From NCBI RefSeq assembly GCF_001020205.1, contig NZ_CP011663.1, positions 1,240,001 through 1,304,000 on the forward strand: a DNA stretch of 64,000 bases, given 5' to 3'. The position numbers and the translations under genes are program-made. Every line of letters begins with the position of its first letter. The first letter of the stretch is position 1. Below are positions 17,818 to 27,598 of this stretch, one piece after another. Under the pieces are notes generated by a model, which was not told where the DNA came from, did no database searches, and worked only from the letters and a program-made list of their open reading frames with translations. The DNA comes from Clostridium sporogenes (GTDB lineage Bacteria > Bacillota > Clostridia > Clostridiales > Clostridiaceae).

Positions 17818-19200
17818 GTGAAAAAAAATTTTAAAGGAATAGTGTTATTGCTATTCGGTATTATGATGTTTACATTAATAGGTTGTACTAGTAATCAAAA
17901 AACAGAGAAGAAGGAAGAGAGTACTTCTTTAGTAAAGGAAATTAAAACAGATGAATTAAATAAAAATATAACATCCAAGGAATGGGTAGTAGTAGATACT
18001 AGATCTAATGATGCTTTTAATGGCTGGAAATTAGATGGAGTAAAAAGAGGTGGACATATAAAAGGTGCTACTGATTTTTCAGCAAATTGGCTAAAAGTAG
18101 AAGATACTGAAAAAAATAAAGAAAAAAGATTAGAAGAGGCTTTAAAGAATAAAGGTATCACAAAGGATAAAAATGTAGTTTTATATGATGCTAATGGAAA
18201 AGATGCAGAAGAAGTAGCAAAATATTTAAATAAAAAGGGAATAACTAAACTATATAAATATGACGTTAAAGAATGGGAAGAAGATGACAAACTTGCAATG
18301 GAAAGTTATCCTAATTATCAAATGTTAGTGCCAGCTAGTTGGGTTAATGATTTAATAAATAATAAAAAACCAGAAACTTTTAAAGGAGATAAATATAAAG
18401 TTTTTGAAGTTAGCTGGGGAGATGAATCTAAAGCAGAAGATTACAAAAAAGGACATATTAAAAGTGCTGTACATATAAATACAGATGAAGTTGAAAAAGG
18501 ACCAGTATGGAATCGTCTACCAGATAAGGATTTAGAAAAGTTTGCTAAAAATAATGGTATTACAGCAGATACAACAGTAGTGTTATATGGAGCAGATTCT
18601 ATGCCTTCATTTAGAGTAGCAGCAATATTAAAATATATGGGTGTTAAAGATGTAAGAGTTTTAAATGGTGGTACAGCTGCTTGGACTAGTGCTGGATATG
18701 AGCTAGATACAACATCAAATAAGAAAACTCCAGTAGATTCTTTTGGAGCAGCAGTACCTCAAAATAAAGGTTATATAGTAGATTTACCTGAAGCTAAAGA
18801 AATATTAAAGGATAAAGAAGGAAGTAAACTTGTTGATATAAGAAGTTGGGATGAATTTATTGGAAAAATTTCAGGTTATGATTATATAAAAGCAAAAGGT
18901 CGTCCAGCTGGAGCCGTATGGGGACACGCAGGATCAGATAGTTCACATTTAGAAGATTTTAGAAATATAGATAATACTATGAAAAATCCATCAGAAATAT
19001 TAGCCATGTGGGAAAAAGAAGGCATAAAACCAGATCAAAAATTATCTTTCTATTGTGGGACTGGTTGGAGAGCAGCCGAAGTTTTAATATACGCTGATGT
19101 TATGGGATTAAAAAATATATCTTTATATGATGGTGGATGGAATGAATGGAGCGCAAATAAAAATAATCCAATAGAGGTAGGAGAACCATCTAAAAAATAG
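17818..19200 (+). CDS. Lipoprotein with three rhodanese domains, only the third with a catalytic cysteine
   Basis: A 460-residue exported lipoprotein: basic N-terminus, hydrophobic stretch and lipobox LIGC at residues 20-23. Three rhodanese-like domains follow: about 40-155 (VVVDTRSNDAF, but LYDANGKD where the cysteine loop should be), about 165-300 (FEVSWGDESKAEDYKKGHI, loop LYGADSMPS, no cysteine) and about 315-450 (LVDIRSWDEF and active loop FYCGTGWRAAEV with Cys about 404). Thus two inactive copies precede one active sulfurtransferase domain on the outer face of the membrane. Thiosulfate or persulfide handling is likely; the acceptor is unknown. Translation starts at GTG after AAGGGGTG. 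Confidence 0.88.
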   Translation: MKKNFKGIVLLLFGIMMFTLIGCTSNQKTEKKEESTSLVKEIKTDELNKNITSKEWVVVDTRSNDAFNGWKLDGVKRGGHIKGATDFSANWLKVEDTEKNKEKRLEEALKNKGITKDKNVVLYDANGKDAEEVAKYLNKKGITKLYKYDVKEWEEDDKLAMESYPNYQMLVPASWVNDLINNKKPETFKGDKYKVFEVSWGDESKAEDYKKGHIKSAVHINTDEVEKGPVWNRLPDKDLEKFAKNNGITADTTVVLYGADSMPSFRVAAILKYMGVKDVRVLNGGTAAWTSAGYELDTTSNKKTPVDSFGAAVPQNKGYIVDLPEAKEILKDKEGSKLVDIRSWDEFIGKISGYDYIKAKGRPAGAVWGHAGSDSSHLEDFRNIDNTMKNPSEILAMWEKEGIKPDQKLSFYCGTGWRAAEVLIYADVMGLKNISLYDGGWNEWSANKNNPIEVGEPSKK

Positions 19201-19231
19201 TAACTATGTATCTATAATAATTTTAATTAGT

Positions 19232-19361
19232 AAAAGAGTGTGTCTTAGAATAAATAGAGATTTAATTTTTATGAAATATATTTTATTAGAGCGGTTTATT
19301 TTGTTATTAATCTTTAAACCTGGCTCAATTAAAATTAAATCTATTTTAGACACTCTCTTTT
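19232..19361. repeat. 130-bp inverted-repeat element (MITE-like or large terminator)
   Basis: The left end AAAAGAGTGTGTCTTAG and the following ATAGAGATTTAATTTT are mirrored at the right end by AAAATTAAATCTATTTT and AGACACTCTCTTTT, with a few unpaired bases. An inner hairpin (GAGC-GGTTTA with TAAACC-tg-GCTC) sits in the loop. The right arm shares 17 identical bases with an element at 40383, and the left tip is shared with the hairpin at 58297. This suggests a dispersed family. Confidence 0.55.
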
Positions 19362-19398
19362 ATTATATTTATAAAATATAAAGCAGGAGATATAAAGA

Positions 19399-19821
19399 AT
19401 GAAGAAAAAATATAATATTTTAGACCTAATTTTAAGTATAATTCAAATTATATTTATTTTACCAGCTTTAATTTTAGAAAACTTATCTAAAAAGAAAATG
19501 GGGGTCATAAGATATCTTGTTTTTAAAAAAGAAGAGTTTTCAGCAGGAATTTTTAATGCTAATAATTTAATAATATATAAATGGATATTATTGTTTATCA
19601 CAATAATTATAATTATAATTTTTATAGTAAATATGAAAAAGAATTTTAAATATAAAATTAATTTTTTTATAATAATAGTGCTTGATATAATTTTATTTCT
19701 ATTTATAAATTATGAAGGGATATTTAAGTTAGAAGCATATCATTTTTTTATAATAGAAATATTTATAATAATGATTATAGAATATATTAAACTTTTTATA
19801 AATATCTTCATCAATAGATAG
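19399..19821 (+). CDS. Small hypothetical membrane protein
   Basis: A 140-residue, very hydrophobic protein with about four membrane segments (around 5-27, 55-75, 85-103 and 112-135) and a lysine-rich N-terminus. No family recognised. Its start has an AGGAGA site 10 bases upstream. Codon use is like its neighbours. Confidence 0.65.
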   Translation: MKKKYNILDLILSIIQIIFILPALILENLSKKKMGVIRYLVFKKEEFSAGIFNANNLIIYKWILLFITIIIIIIFIVNMKKNFKYKINFFIIIVLDIILFLFINYEGIFKLEAYHFFIIEIFIIMIIEYIKLFINIFINR

Positions 19822-19848
19822 ATGTATTTATGAAGTTGCTAATAATTT

Positions 19849-19885
19849 AAGTCAGTAGAGTTTTTTTACTATTGGCTTATTTATT
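19849..19885 (+). terminator. Terminator after membrane protein gene
   Basis: AAGTCAGTAG pairs with CTATTGGCTT (two G-U pairs) and is followed by ATTTATTTT. The remainder of the gap to 20159 is AT-rich and shows nothing else I can name. Confidence 0.6.
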
Positions 19886-20159
19886 TTATAAAATTTACTT
19901 GAGTTAATTATTTAAAATTATTTTTAAAATATTTTATTATAGTAAATAATACTATTAATAGTATTATTTGTGTTAAAATAAAGTTAAACATATAAATAGT
20001 ATAAAAGTCATTCTAATAATAGAACAGCTAGTATATATTATATTTCTCTATAATACCATGATTAACAAAAAGTTTATAAATATAAATATAAAACCATGAT
20101 AAAATTTAATATATTGTAATGAACAATAATTATTTTAGTATATTTAGGAGGCAAAATAA

Positions 20160-21260
20160 TTGATTAAAGATAAAAAAATTAAGTATCTAGATATAATAAT
20201 ACCTATAGTTTCTTCTTTAGTAATATCTTTCATATTAATTCAAATATTAAAAAATTATAATAATGTTTTTTCAGGAATAGGAAAAGTTTTTAAAATATTA
20301 TCTCCATTCATTATTGCTTTTATAATAGCCTACATATTAAATCCATTAGTTAAGTTTTTTGAAAGAAGGTTTAAAATTAAAAGGAACCTAAGTATACTTA
20401 TATGTTATGTTATAACTTTGGGGATTGTAGCTCTGGTCTTAAGTATGATTGTACCTAAAGTTTTTCAAAGCATAATGGACATATTTCAAAATATCCCTTA
20501 CTTTACAAATAAGGGATATGAAATGGTAAATAATTTATTGGTTAATGAGGATATTTCTAATATAATAAATTCTTCTAATGTTTTTAAAGGGAATTATAAG
20601 GATTTAATAGACAAAATTGCTGGTTTTACTAGTGTGGGATTAAACACTATTTTAAATCAAACTATATCCTTTACTACCTTCATGGTTAATTTAGTTTTTG
20701 GGTTAATTATAGCTATATATGTTTTAAATGATAGAGAAAAATTCGTATATAATGGTAAAAAAGTTGTTTTTTTAATATTCAGAGAAAAGTATGGTGAAAA
20801 AATCATAGAGTTTTTTAGAACTGTAAATTCAATGATAAAGTTATATATAGGTATCAAAGCTTTAGATTCTTTAATAATAGGGCTTTTAGCTTTAATAGGG
20901 TTAATAATATTAAAATCACCTTATGCTCTGTTAATAGCTTTAATAGTTTGTGTAACAAATATGATACCTTACTTTGGACCATTTATAGGAATGATTCCAG
21001 CGGTGGTAATAAATTTATTTTATGTACCAGTTAAGGCTTTATGGGTACTAATATTTTTATTTTTACTGCAACAATTTGATGCATGGTATTTAGAACCTAA
21101 ACTAGTTGGAGATAAGGTAGGATTAAGTCCATTTTTAATAATTTTAGGAATAACCATAGGTGGAAGTTTATTTGGTGTATGGGGAATGCTTTTGGCATCA
21201 CCAGCTATGGCAGTAATTAAAATATATACTACAAAATTAGAAGAGAAATATAATATATAG
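20160..21260 (+). CDS. AI-2E family transporter
   Basis: A 366-residue polytopic membrane protein of the AI-2E/PerM (UPF0118) family, with the usual eight or so membrane segments and the conserved C-terminal region CVTNMIPYFGPFIGMIPAVV followed by LEPKLVGDKVGLSPFLII. Members include exporters of autoinducer-2 and sodium(lithium)/proton antiporters; the substrate cannot be told. Translation begins at TTG 20160, eight bases after AGGAGG. It ends 43 bases before the chemotaxis receptor gene. Confidence 0.88.
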   Translation: MIKDKKIKYLDIIIPIVSSLVISFILIQILKNYNNVFSGIGKVFKILSPFIIAFIIAYILNPLVKFFERRFKIKRNLSILICYVITLGIVALVLSMIVPKVFQSIMDIFQNIPYFTNKGYEMVNNLLVNEDISNIINSSNVFKGNYKDLIDKIAGFTSVGLNTILNQTISFTTFMVNLVFGLIIAIYVLNDREKFVYNGKKVVFLIFREKYGEKIIEFFRTVNSMIKLYIGIKALDSLIIGLLALIGLIILKSPYALLIALIVCVTNMIPYFGPFIGMIPAVVINLFYVPVKALWVLIFLFLLQQFDAWYLEPKLVGDKVGLSPFLIILGITIGGSLFGVWGMLLASPAMAVIKIYTTKLEEKYNI

Positions 21261-21303
21261 TGTATATTATTGAAATAATTATTAATTGGGGGGTGGAGTT
21301 ATT

Positions 21304-23010
21304 ATGAATAGGAAGACTACTATAAAGGATAAGTTAACCAAAAATATGATGGTTATAGTTTTCTGTGTATTTTTAATAATAGCTGCATGTACTTACATAT
21401 TTATTAGCAAAGCTATAAAAAATATAGCAGTAAGCGCGGGACCAGGACTTTCTACCATAGTATCTCGTGAGTTGGAAGGGAAGGATTTAACGGGATTAGT
21501 AAGGGAAAAGGAAAATAGTGAAATATATAAGAAAATAGATGAAGCTATGACAGTTCTTGTGTCCAAGGCTCAAGGAATAATAGATGATGCAGCTTTATTA
21601 ATAAATACAAATGAGGATAAATGGTATTATGTTATAGATAAAAATAAGAACAACCAATCTAAATTAGGCAGTGAGTATTCAGATAAAGAAAAACTAGAGG
21701 GGATTAAAAAAGCACTAGAACTTAATACTACACAAGTTAATAATTCAAGTACGGATTTAGAAATATTTATACCTGTTAAAGCTAATAATGGAATAAATTT
21801 AGCTATATGTATAGGTGTAAATAATTCTATTATAGCAAAAGCAAAATATATATTGTTAGGTATTTTGTTAATAATTATGCTAGTTTCATTAATAATTGTA
21901 AGACTTATAATAGGTGGTATAACTAGAAAACAAACCAAGTCCATAACAATACTTGTGAATAAAATGAAAGAGATGTCTAATTTAGAAGGGGATTTAACTA
22001 AGAGAATAGATATTGAAAGTAATGATGAAATTGGTGAATTGGCACAGTATACAAATGAAATGTTAGATACTATTCAACAAATATTAATAGATGTAAAGGA
22101 TGTATCAGATAGATTAACTAGTGATAATAAAGAATTTAATAATGCCTTTAATAGATCAGCAGAGCAATTCCAAGATACTACAATGCTCACTAAAAATATA
22201 AATGAAAAAATACACAATCAAAGTCTATGGTTGGGAGACATATCTAACAGTGTAATAAAGTTCAATGATACTGTAAAAGGTGTGACCCTTAGTACAAAGG
22301 AAGTAGCGGTACAATCTGTAAATACTACTAATAGTGCCAATGAAGGAAATGAGTATATAAAAAAATTAGAGGCTCATTCCAATGATATTTCAAAGGTCGT
22401 AAATAAAACTTCAACTTTAGTTAATAGTTTAGGAAATAAATCAGAACAAATAAATGGTATAGCAGATACTATAGGAGCTATAGCAGACCAAACTAATCTT
22501 TTAGCTCTTAATGCTTCTATAGAAGCTATGCATGCAGGGGAGAGAGGCAAAGGGTTTGCAGTTGTTGCAGAGGAAGTTGGTAAATTAGCTTTTGAATCTT
22601 CAAAATCCTCAGAAGAAATATTTAATTTGATTCAAGAAGTAAGACAGGGTATAAAAAGTGCGGAAATTTCAATGCAAGAAGTTTCTAAAAAAACGATAGA
22701 GCAGGAAGATTTTATAAAAAATGTATCAGATAAATTTAAAGATATAGTGTATTCTATAGATAAGGTTTCAAAAAAAGTGGAGGAAGTATCCGAGGCTTCT
22801 GATAATATGGCTCTCAATTTATCAGATATAAAAAATCAAATAGAAAATTTAACTGGAGTATCAGAGGAAAATAGTAGATCTACTAACCAAATTGCATTAA
22901 ATATAGAAGAACAAATTTCATCAATAAAACAATTATCAAATAGAACAGATGAATTAAATGCTGTATCAAGTGTATTAATGGACAAACTAGAAAAGTTAAA
23001 ATTAAATTAA
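21304..23010 (+). CDS. Methyl-accepting chemotaxis protein
   Basis: A 568-residue transmembrane receptor. A membrane segment near 8-30 and a second near 180-202 enclose an extracytoplasmic sensor of about 150 residues; a HAMP domain follows (about 203-260), then a cytoplasmic coiled-coil signalling domain. The hairpin tip DQTNLLALNASIEAMHAGERG with GFAVVAEEVGKLAFESS is the conserved CheA/CheW-binding region. The ligand is unknown. ATG 21304 is preferred over an in-frame TTG at 21286, because the GGGGGGTGGAG binding site lies between them. No chemotaxis genes are adjacent, as is usual for orphan receptors. Confidence 0.93.
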   Translation: MNRKTTIKDKLTKNMMVIVFCVFLIIAACTYIFISKAIKNIAVSAGPGLSTIVSRELEGKDLTGLVREKENSEIYKKIDEAMTVLVSKAQGIIDDAALLINTNEDKWYYVIDKNKNNQSKLGSEYSDKEKLEGIKKALELNTTQVNNSSTDLEIFIPVKANNGINLAICIGVNNSIIAKAKYILLGILLIIMLVSLIIVRLIIGGITRKQTKSITILVNKMKEMSNLEGDLTKRIDIESNDEIGELAQYTNEMLDTIQQILIDVKDVSDRLTSDNKEFNNAFNRSAEQFQDTTMLTKNINEKIHNQSLWLGDISNSVIKFNDTVKGVTLSTKEVAVQSVNTTNSANEGNEYIKKLEAHSNDISKVVNKTSTLVNSLGNKSEQINGIADTIGAIADQTNLLALNASIEAMHAGERGKGFAVVAEEVGKLAFESSKSSEEIFNLIQEVRQGIKSAEISMQEVSKKTIEQEDFIKNVSDKFKDIVYSIDKVSKKVEEVSEASDNMALNLSDIKNQIENLTGVSEENSRSTNQIALNIEEQISSIKQLSNRTDELNAVSSVLMDKLEKLKLN

Positions 23011-23035
23011 AAATAAAGTATAGAGTTAATAAAAA

Positions 23036-23080
23036 ATATGTCCTAGGAAATATAATTAATTACTAGGATATATTTTTTTA
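23036..23080 (+). terminator. Terminator of the receptor gene
   Basis: ATATGTCCTAG pairs with CTAGGATATAT (one G-U pair) and seven T residues follow. Confidence 0.8.
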
Positions 23081-23182
23081 TTACCTAATATTATGCTGAC
23101 ATTATGATTTAGCATTTATATAAAAAAAATAATTATGCTATTATGTTATAGTAGTACAGTATAAATTTATGGAGGGAATCAT

Positions 23183-23509
23183 ATGGATTTTAAAGATTAT
23201 GAAAAAGAAATGAAAAGAACCGCAGGAGAATTTATAAAATTAGATAAAAATGGACTGAGTTTAGGGGCTATGGGAATATCTGGAGAAGCAGGAGAGGTAA
23301 CTGACTATATTAAAAAGGTTTTATTTCATGGACATGAATTATGTGAGGATAAATTAATAGAAGAATTGGGAGATGTGCTTTGGTATATTACATATTTATC
23401 TAAGGTTATAGGGGCAGATTTAGAAACTATAGCAAATAAAAATATTGAAAAACTAAAAAAAAGATATCCAGAAGGATGGGATCCAGATAGAAGTATACAT
23501 AGAGAATAA
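23183..23509 (+). CDS. MazG-like nucleotide pyrophosphohydrolase
   Basis: A 108-residue all-alpha NTP pyrophosphatase domain. The metal-binding residues are seen in GEAGEVTDYIKK and EELGDVLWYITYL, the MazG pattern ExxE...ExxD. It probably hydrolyses non-canonical or excess (d)NTPs to monophosphates. The gene stands alone with a good GGAGGGA site. A dUTPase-like role cannot be excluded. Confidence 0.88.
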   Translation: MDFKDYEKEMKRTAGEFIKLDKNGLSLGAMGISGEAGEVTDYIKKVLFHGHELCEDKLIEELGDVLWYITYLSKVIGADLETIANKNIEKLKKRYPEGWDPDRSIHRE

Positions 23510-23648
23510 TAATTGAAAATTTTATAAACTTTTTTGCAAAATGAATAATAAATCCTATATAAATTTCAAAAAAATATGATATAATAGAACTTAATTATAT
23601 AAAATGCAAGAAAACTTAAATTCATGTTGCATATTTGGAGGTAGTACA

Positions 23649-25388
23649 ATGAAAAAAGAATTTTCTCTAAGTACAGGAAAGGCTATGATAAATTTTACAG
23701 CAAAATATTGTGATACTGCAGAAGCTTTGTTTAATAGTTATGGTTTTAAAAGGGTTTTACAAGCTTATATGAAAAAAATAAAAAAAAGAGAAACTAATGT
23801 ATATAAGTACATAGAAAGTACTATGAATATAGATGATAGTGATATATTTTCAGAGGATGTTACTAATATATTTAAATTACTTATGGTTTTAAAAGCAGAA
23901 GAAATAAGAAAGTTAGAAGATAAATATGAAAAAGTGCTAGAAGATAAAGATAAATTTATTTTATTTGTAGAAGATTTATATAATTTTTGGAGAAAACTTG
24001 AAAGATATACTATAGTTCAAAACAGCAAAATTGGAGATGGGCTTCAAAATGTTAGTTTTATAGATGCAAACAATAATTTCTCTAATCTTATATTAAAGAC
24101 TTATAGAAAAATTGAGGAAAATATTTTAGGAGAAAAGCCAAGAATATACAGACAATTGCCAGCAGGGGGCAATGCGGGCTTAATACTAAATAATTCTAGC
24201 TGGGATATGCCTAAAAATTATGAAATTTTAAAAGATATACCTTTTATAGAGTCTATATTATTAGACCCACCTTTTATAACTTATCCTAAAAAGAATACAA
24301 GAGATGGTATGTTTGAAGAAACTTTTCAAAATCCATTAAAAAATTGCAGAATAAATTTAGACCATTGGTTTTGCTATCCTGCAAAGGTAGGAACACTTTT
24401 AGCATATATATATTTCCACAGAGACTATATGGCTCATGGAGTAACTTTATGTAACTTATTTGAAATAGCTACAGAGGAAGAATATAGAGGTAAAAAACCA
24501 GATATAGTGTATGTCCTTGGAGCAAGGGATGACAATGAAAAAATACAAACAGTTTTCTATGATGACAAAGAAAATGATATTATGCTAGGTTATGTAAATT
24601 ATAATGAAGCTATAGATTACTTTGGTTATATGAAAAAAATGACATTAACTCTTCATAATTTAATAATGATAAAAAGAGGGTACTTACCAATACACGGTGC
24701 CATGGTTAATATAGTAACTAAAAATGATAAGACTGCTAATGTAATAATAATGGGAGATAGTGGAGCAGGAAAGTCTGAAAGTTTAGAAGCCTTTAGGGAA
24801 CTAAGTGAAGATTATATAAGTGATATGACTATAATATTTGATGATATGGGTGTAGTTAAACTAAATAAGGATGAAAAACCAGTAGGTTCAGGAACGGAAA
24901 TAGGAGCCTTTGTAAGATTAGACGATTTAGATACTGGATATGCTTTTAAACAAATAGATAGAAGTATATTTATGAATCCAGATAAGGTAAATGCTAGATT
25001 AGTTATACCTGTGGCAAGTTATAAAGAAATAACTACAGAGTATCCAATAGATTTATTCTTATATGCTAATAACTATGAAGCAGATGGAGAAAATTTAGAA
25101 TTCTTTAGAGATGTAAATGTGGCATTAGACACTTTTAGAGATGGAGCAAGAATGGCTAAAGGAACCACTACTGAAAAGGGATTAGTAAAATCTTATTTTG
25201 CAAATCCCTTTGGACCAGCACAAAAAATGGAAGATACAGAAAAGTTATTAGTAGAATACTTCAATAAATTCTTCAAATCAGGAGTAAAAGTTGGACAATT
25301 AAGAACTAGATTGGGTATAAGTGGTATGGAAAAGGATGGACCTAAAAAAGCGGCTATAAGTTTACTAGAAGAAATAAAAAATATATAG
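23649..25388 (+). CDS. PEPCK/HPr-kinase-like P-loop protein
   Basis: A 579-residue soluble protein. Near residue 370 it has IIMGDSGAGKSESLEAF, a Walker A loop of the form found in HPr kinase and phosphoenolpyruvate carboxykinase, preceded by IHGAMVN and followed by IIFDDMG. The C-terminal part (RDVNVALDTFRDGARMAKGTT) fits the same superfamily. The N-terminal 280 residues match nothing I know. It may phosphorylate a protein or small molecule; a true PEPCK is less likely because the usual substrate-binding region is not evident. ATG 23649 follows GGAGG by 7 bases; an earlier in-frame ATG at 23604 lacks a binding site. Confidence 0.65.
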   Translation: MKKEFSLSTGKAMINFTAKYCDTAEALFNSYGFKRVLQAYMKKIKKRETNVYKYIESTMNIDDSDIFSEDVTNIFKLLMVLKAEEIRKLEDKYEKVLEDKDKFILFVEDLYNFWRKLERYTIVQNSKIGDGLQNVSFIDANNNFSNLILKTYRKIEENILGEKPRIYRQLPAGGNAGLILNNSSWDMPKNYEILKDIPFIESILLDPPFITYPKKNTRDGMFEETFQNPLKNCRINLDHWFCYPAKVGTLLAYIYFHRDYMAHGVTLCNLFEIATEEEYRGKKPDIVYVLGARDDNEKIQTVFYDDKENDIMLGYVNYNEAIDYFGYMKKMTLTLHNLIMIKRGYLPIHGAMVNIVTKNDKTANVIIMGDSGAGKSESLEAFRELSEDYISDMTIIFDDMGVVKLNKDEKPVGSGTEIGAFVRLDDLDTGYAFKQIDRSIFMNPDKVNARLVIPVASYKEITTEYPIDLFLYANNYEADGENLEFFRDVNVALDTFRDGARMAKGTTTEKGLVKSYFANPFGPAQKMEDTEKLLVEYFNKFFKSGVKVGQLRTRLGISGMEKDGPKKAAISLLEEIKNI

Positions 25389-25479
25389 TTTGTTAATTAT
25401 AATAAACCAAAGATAAAAAACACTAATGGACCATTCATGTTTTTAACAAGTTTTAAACTTTATTTATTAAAAATTTTCT

Positions 25480-25521
25480 ATCCAGGAGAGGAATCATTTT
25501 TAGATTCACTCCTGGATTTTT
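25480..25521 (+). terminator. Terminator after PEPCK-like gene
   Basis: ATCCAGGAG and GAATC pair with GATTC and CTCCTGGAT, a 14-bp stem with small interruptions, followed by T residues. Confidence 0.8.
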
Positions 25522-25675
25522 ACGTTCTAGGGGAGGATTAGGTGAGTTTTTAATTCTGTCACATTAAGAATTACTAAAGCTTATTTATATGGTTTATTAC
25601 ATATATTTTTTTGCATTTGCTATATTAAAATCAAATCTATTTTCAAATAGCCTTTTGTATATATAAGTATTTTAA

Positions 25676-25850
25676 CTAGAGAGGATTTACATATTTATTA
25701 CAACATTTACAAATATGTATTTCTTTAAACATAGTAAGATTATTCATATTGCAACAAAGGGTATAGCCAGGAGAATATTTTTTTAGAACATTGTATTTTT
25801 GTATGTGAAAATTTCTAAAGAATTTCCTAAAGTAGAAATAAAAGGATACT
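25676..25850 (-). pseudogene. Possible remnant of a cysteine-rich small protein
   Basis: On the minus strand an open frame without a convincing start ends at 25676. Its translation includes YTLCCNMNN and, near the end, HICKCCNKYVNP, resembling a small zinc-binding module. There is no ATG or binding site at a sensible position, so it is either decayed or chance. The remainder of the gap 25522-25923 shows nothing recognisable. Confidence 0.2.
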
Positions 25851-25923
25851 TAATAATAAAAGTATATAAAAAGAGAAAAGTTAAAAACTATAACTAGAAT
25901 ATAAAAATAGGAGGAAAAAATTC

Positions 25924-26064
25924 ATGAAAGATGGATCATCAGCAAAAGCAAGAGCGAAGGAATTACTTTTAGAAGGAAAAAGTAAGGAATTTATAATGGA
26001 TGAGACTAAATTAAGATTAAAGGACATAAAAAGAATAGAAAGAGAAATAACAGAGAAGCTTTAA
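25924..26064 (+). CDS. 46-residue conserved-looking small protein
   Basis: A short ORF with a strong AGGAGGAAAAAATTC leader and its own terminator immediately after. The product is highly charged and helical (SSAKARAKELLLEGKSKEF, then a KLRLKDIKRIEREI helix), with no cysteine or membrane segment. It could be a small DNA- or protein-binding helix-loop-helix. No family recognised; the binding site and terminator are the reasons to accept it. Confidence 0.6.
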   Translation: MKDGSSAKARAKELLLEGKSKEFIMDETKLRLKDIKRIEREITEKL

Positions 26065-26069
26065 AACAA

Positions 26070-26116
26070 AAATAAACATTCATAACTAAATATGATGTTG
26101 TGAATGTTTATTTTTA
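26070..26116 (+). terminator. Terminator of the small gene
   Basis: AAATAAACATTCA pairs with TGAATGTTTATTT and is followed by a T-rich tract. Confidence 0.75.
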
Positions 26117-26245
26117 TTTTACTATATATTAATAATAAGTTAAGTTAATATTTAAATTTATTTAATTTATTAGTTTTAAAATAAAGTTATATTCAAATAA
26201 ATAAATGTCTATCAAAATATTATAAATTTGAAAGGAATAGATTTA

Positions 26246-27445
26246 ATGGATATACTTCAATTAATAAATGAGGTAAATAATAAAAGTAATGAAAAGAATG
26301 ATAAAATAGCTCCCGTAGAAATATTAAAACAATTTAAATCTGGAAGATCTAAAGCATTAGTGTTTTTAGTAGAATATGGAGAAGACAATAAAGTAGGAAT
26401 TATGAAATTTACTGATTGTAAAGAAGCCAAAGTATTTAATGAAGCCTATAAAGTGGCTACCAATAATAATATGCAAAAGTATATAGCAGAATTAATATGT
26501 AGCTATAACATAACCTATAATAATAAATTGATAAGTGCTAATTTGTATGACCTAGCTGGTGATAATATATATAATATTGAAACTTTTTTAGATAAGGTTT
26601 TAAGTGAACAAGAATTAAAGAAAAATGTTATATCAAAAATAGGTAAGTTTTGTTTTACTTGGAATAAGGAGCATAAGAAAAAATATTTAACTCCTATGGA
26701 GATAGTAAAAAATGAGATGTCCTATAGATATATGGATAAAAAGTATAAAGAAGCTTTTAAAAGCATAGGTGTTTCAAAGGATATTCAATGGGTATCCATA
26801 GATGGTACTGAAGAAATATTACCTAATCCCTATTATTATTTTAATGATGAAAATTTTTGCGGAGATTTAAAAATAACCTGTTTAACTTCCTATGCACATG
26901 GAGATTTTCAAGGAGATAACGTAATAATAACAGAAGAAAAACCTATTATAATAGATTTTTCTGATTTGCTTAAGGACTGTAATGTATTTCATGATTTAAG
27001 ATGTTTAGAAGCTATAACATTAGGAGACTATCTAGACATATATGAAGTAAAACATAGACAGCAATGGCTTAAAGTATGTAAAAGTGTAAGCCAAGATATA
27101 TTAAAAGTAGATATACCAGACGGAAAAGGAATGAGTCTTTTAAGAGAGCTTATGCCACTTTTAAGGGAAAGTTTAAAAATAATAGTTTCAGATATGCGTA
27201 ATGTGTCTTATAATCCTAGTTTTTTTGTTGCAGGAGTTGCAGCAGGGCTAATAAACATGAGAAAGTTTACGGATATAGATAAGAAAAGAGCAGCCTTTAT
27301 TTATGCGGCTTATAATTTAAAAAGTATGTTAAAGGATAAAATGGTTAATATGTATAAACCGTCCCTAGATTCTTGTATGGTATTTAATTGGGTAAAGGGA
27401 AATAAAGCTAATAAATTAATAAATTTAAAAGAATTAATTGCCTAA
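26246..27445 (+). CDS. Aminoglycoside-phosphotransferase-fold kinase (CotS/choline-kinase-like)
   Basis: A 399-residue protein with the APH/choline-kinase catalytic signature: AHGDFQGDNVII (Brenner motif, catalytic Asp) followed by IIIDFSDLL (metal-binding Asp). The N-terminal lobe is short and divergent. Relatives include spore coat CotS-type kinases and small-molecule kinases; the substrate cannot be inferred, and no antibiotic-resistance role is suggested. ATG 26246 is nine bases after AAAGGA, so it is preferred to the in-frame TTG at 26228. Confidence 0.7.
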   Translation: MDILQLINEVNNKSNEKNDKIAPVEILKQFKSGRSKALVFLVEYGEDNKVGIMKFTDCKEAKVFNEAYKVATNNNMQKYIAELICSYNITYNNKLISANLYDLAGDNIYNIETFLDKVLSEQELKKNVISKIGKFCFTWNKEHKKKYLTPMEIVKNEMSYRYMDKKYKEAFKSIGVSKDIQWVSIDGTEEILPNPYYYFNDENFCGDLKITCLTSYAHGDFQGDNVIITEEKPIIIDFSDLLKDCNVFHDLRCLEAITLGDYLDIYEVKHRQQWLKVCKSVSQDILKVDIPDGKGMSLLRELMPLLRESLKIIVSDMRNVSYNPSFFVAGVAAGLINMRKFTDIDKKRAAFIYAAYNLKSMLKDKMVNMYKPSLDSCMVFNWVKGNKANKLINLKELIA

Positions 27446-27558
27446 TGAAGTTAATCTAATATTTAGGTAGATTTAGATTAAAGAGAATACCTTATTTCAT
27501 ATAAAACTTATAGAAGTTTATTTAACAAATAATTATCAAAATAGAATAAATTTATAAA

Positions 27559-27598
27559 AAAGATTGTTGCATTTTGTGTAGCAGTCTTTTTTTCTAAT
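27559..27598 (+). terminator. Terminator after APH-fold gene
   Basis: AAGATTG pairs with CAGTCTT (one G-U pair) around a GC-containing loop, followed by seven T residues. Confidence 0.65.

Noticed and set aside
26246..27445. Aminoglycoside resistance gene
   Set aside because: Only the general kinase fold motifs are shared; sequence and context are those of chromosomal CotS-like kinases, with no sign of recent transfer.
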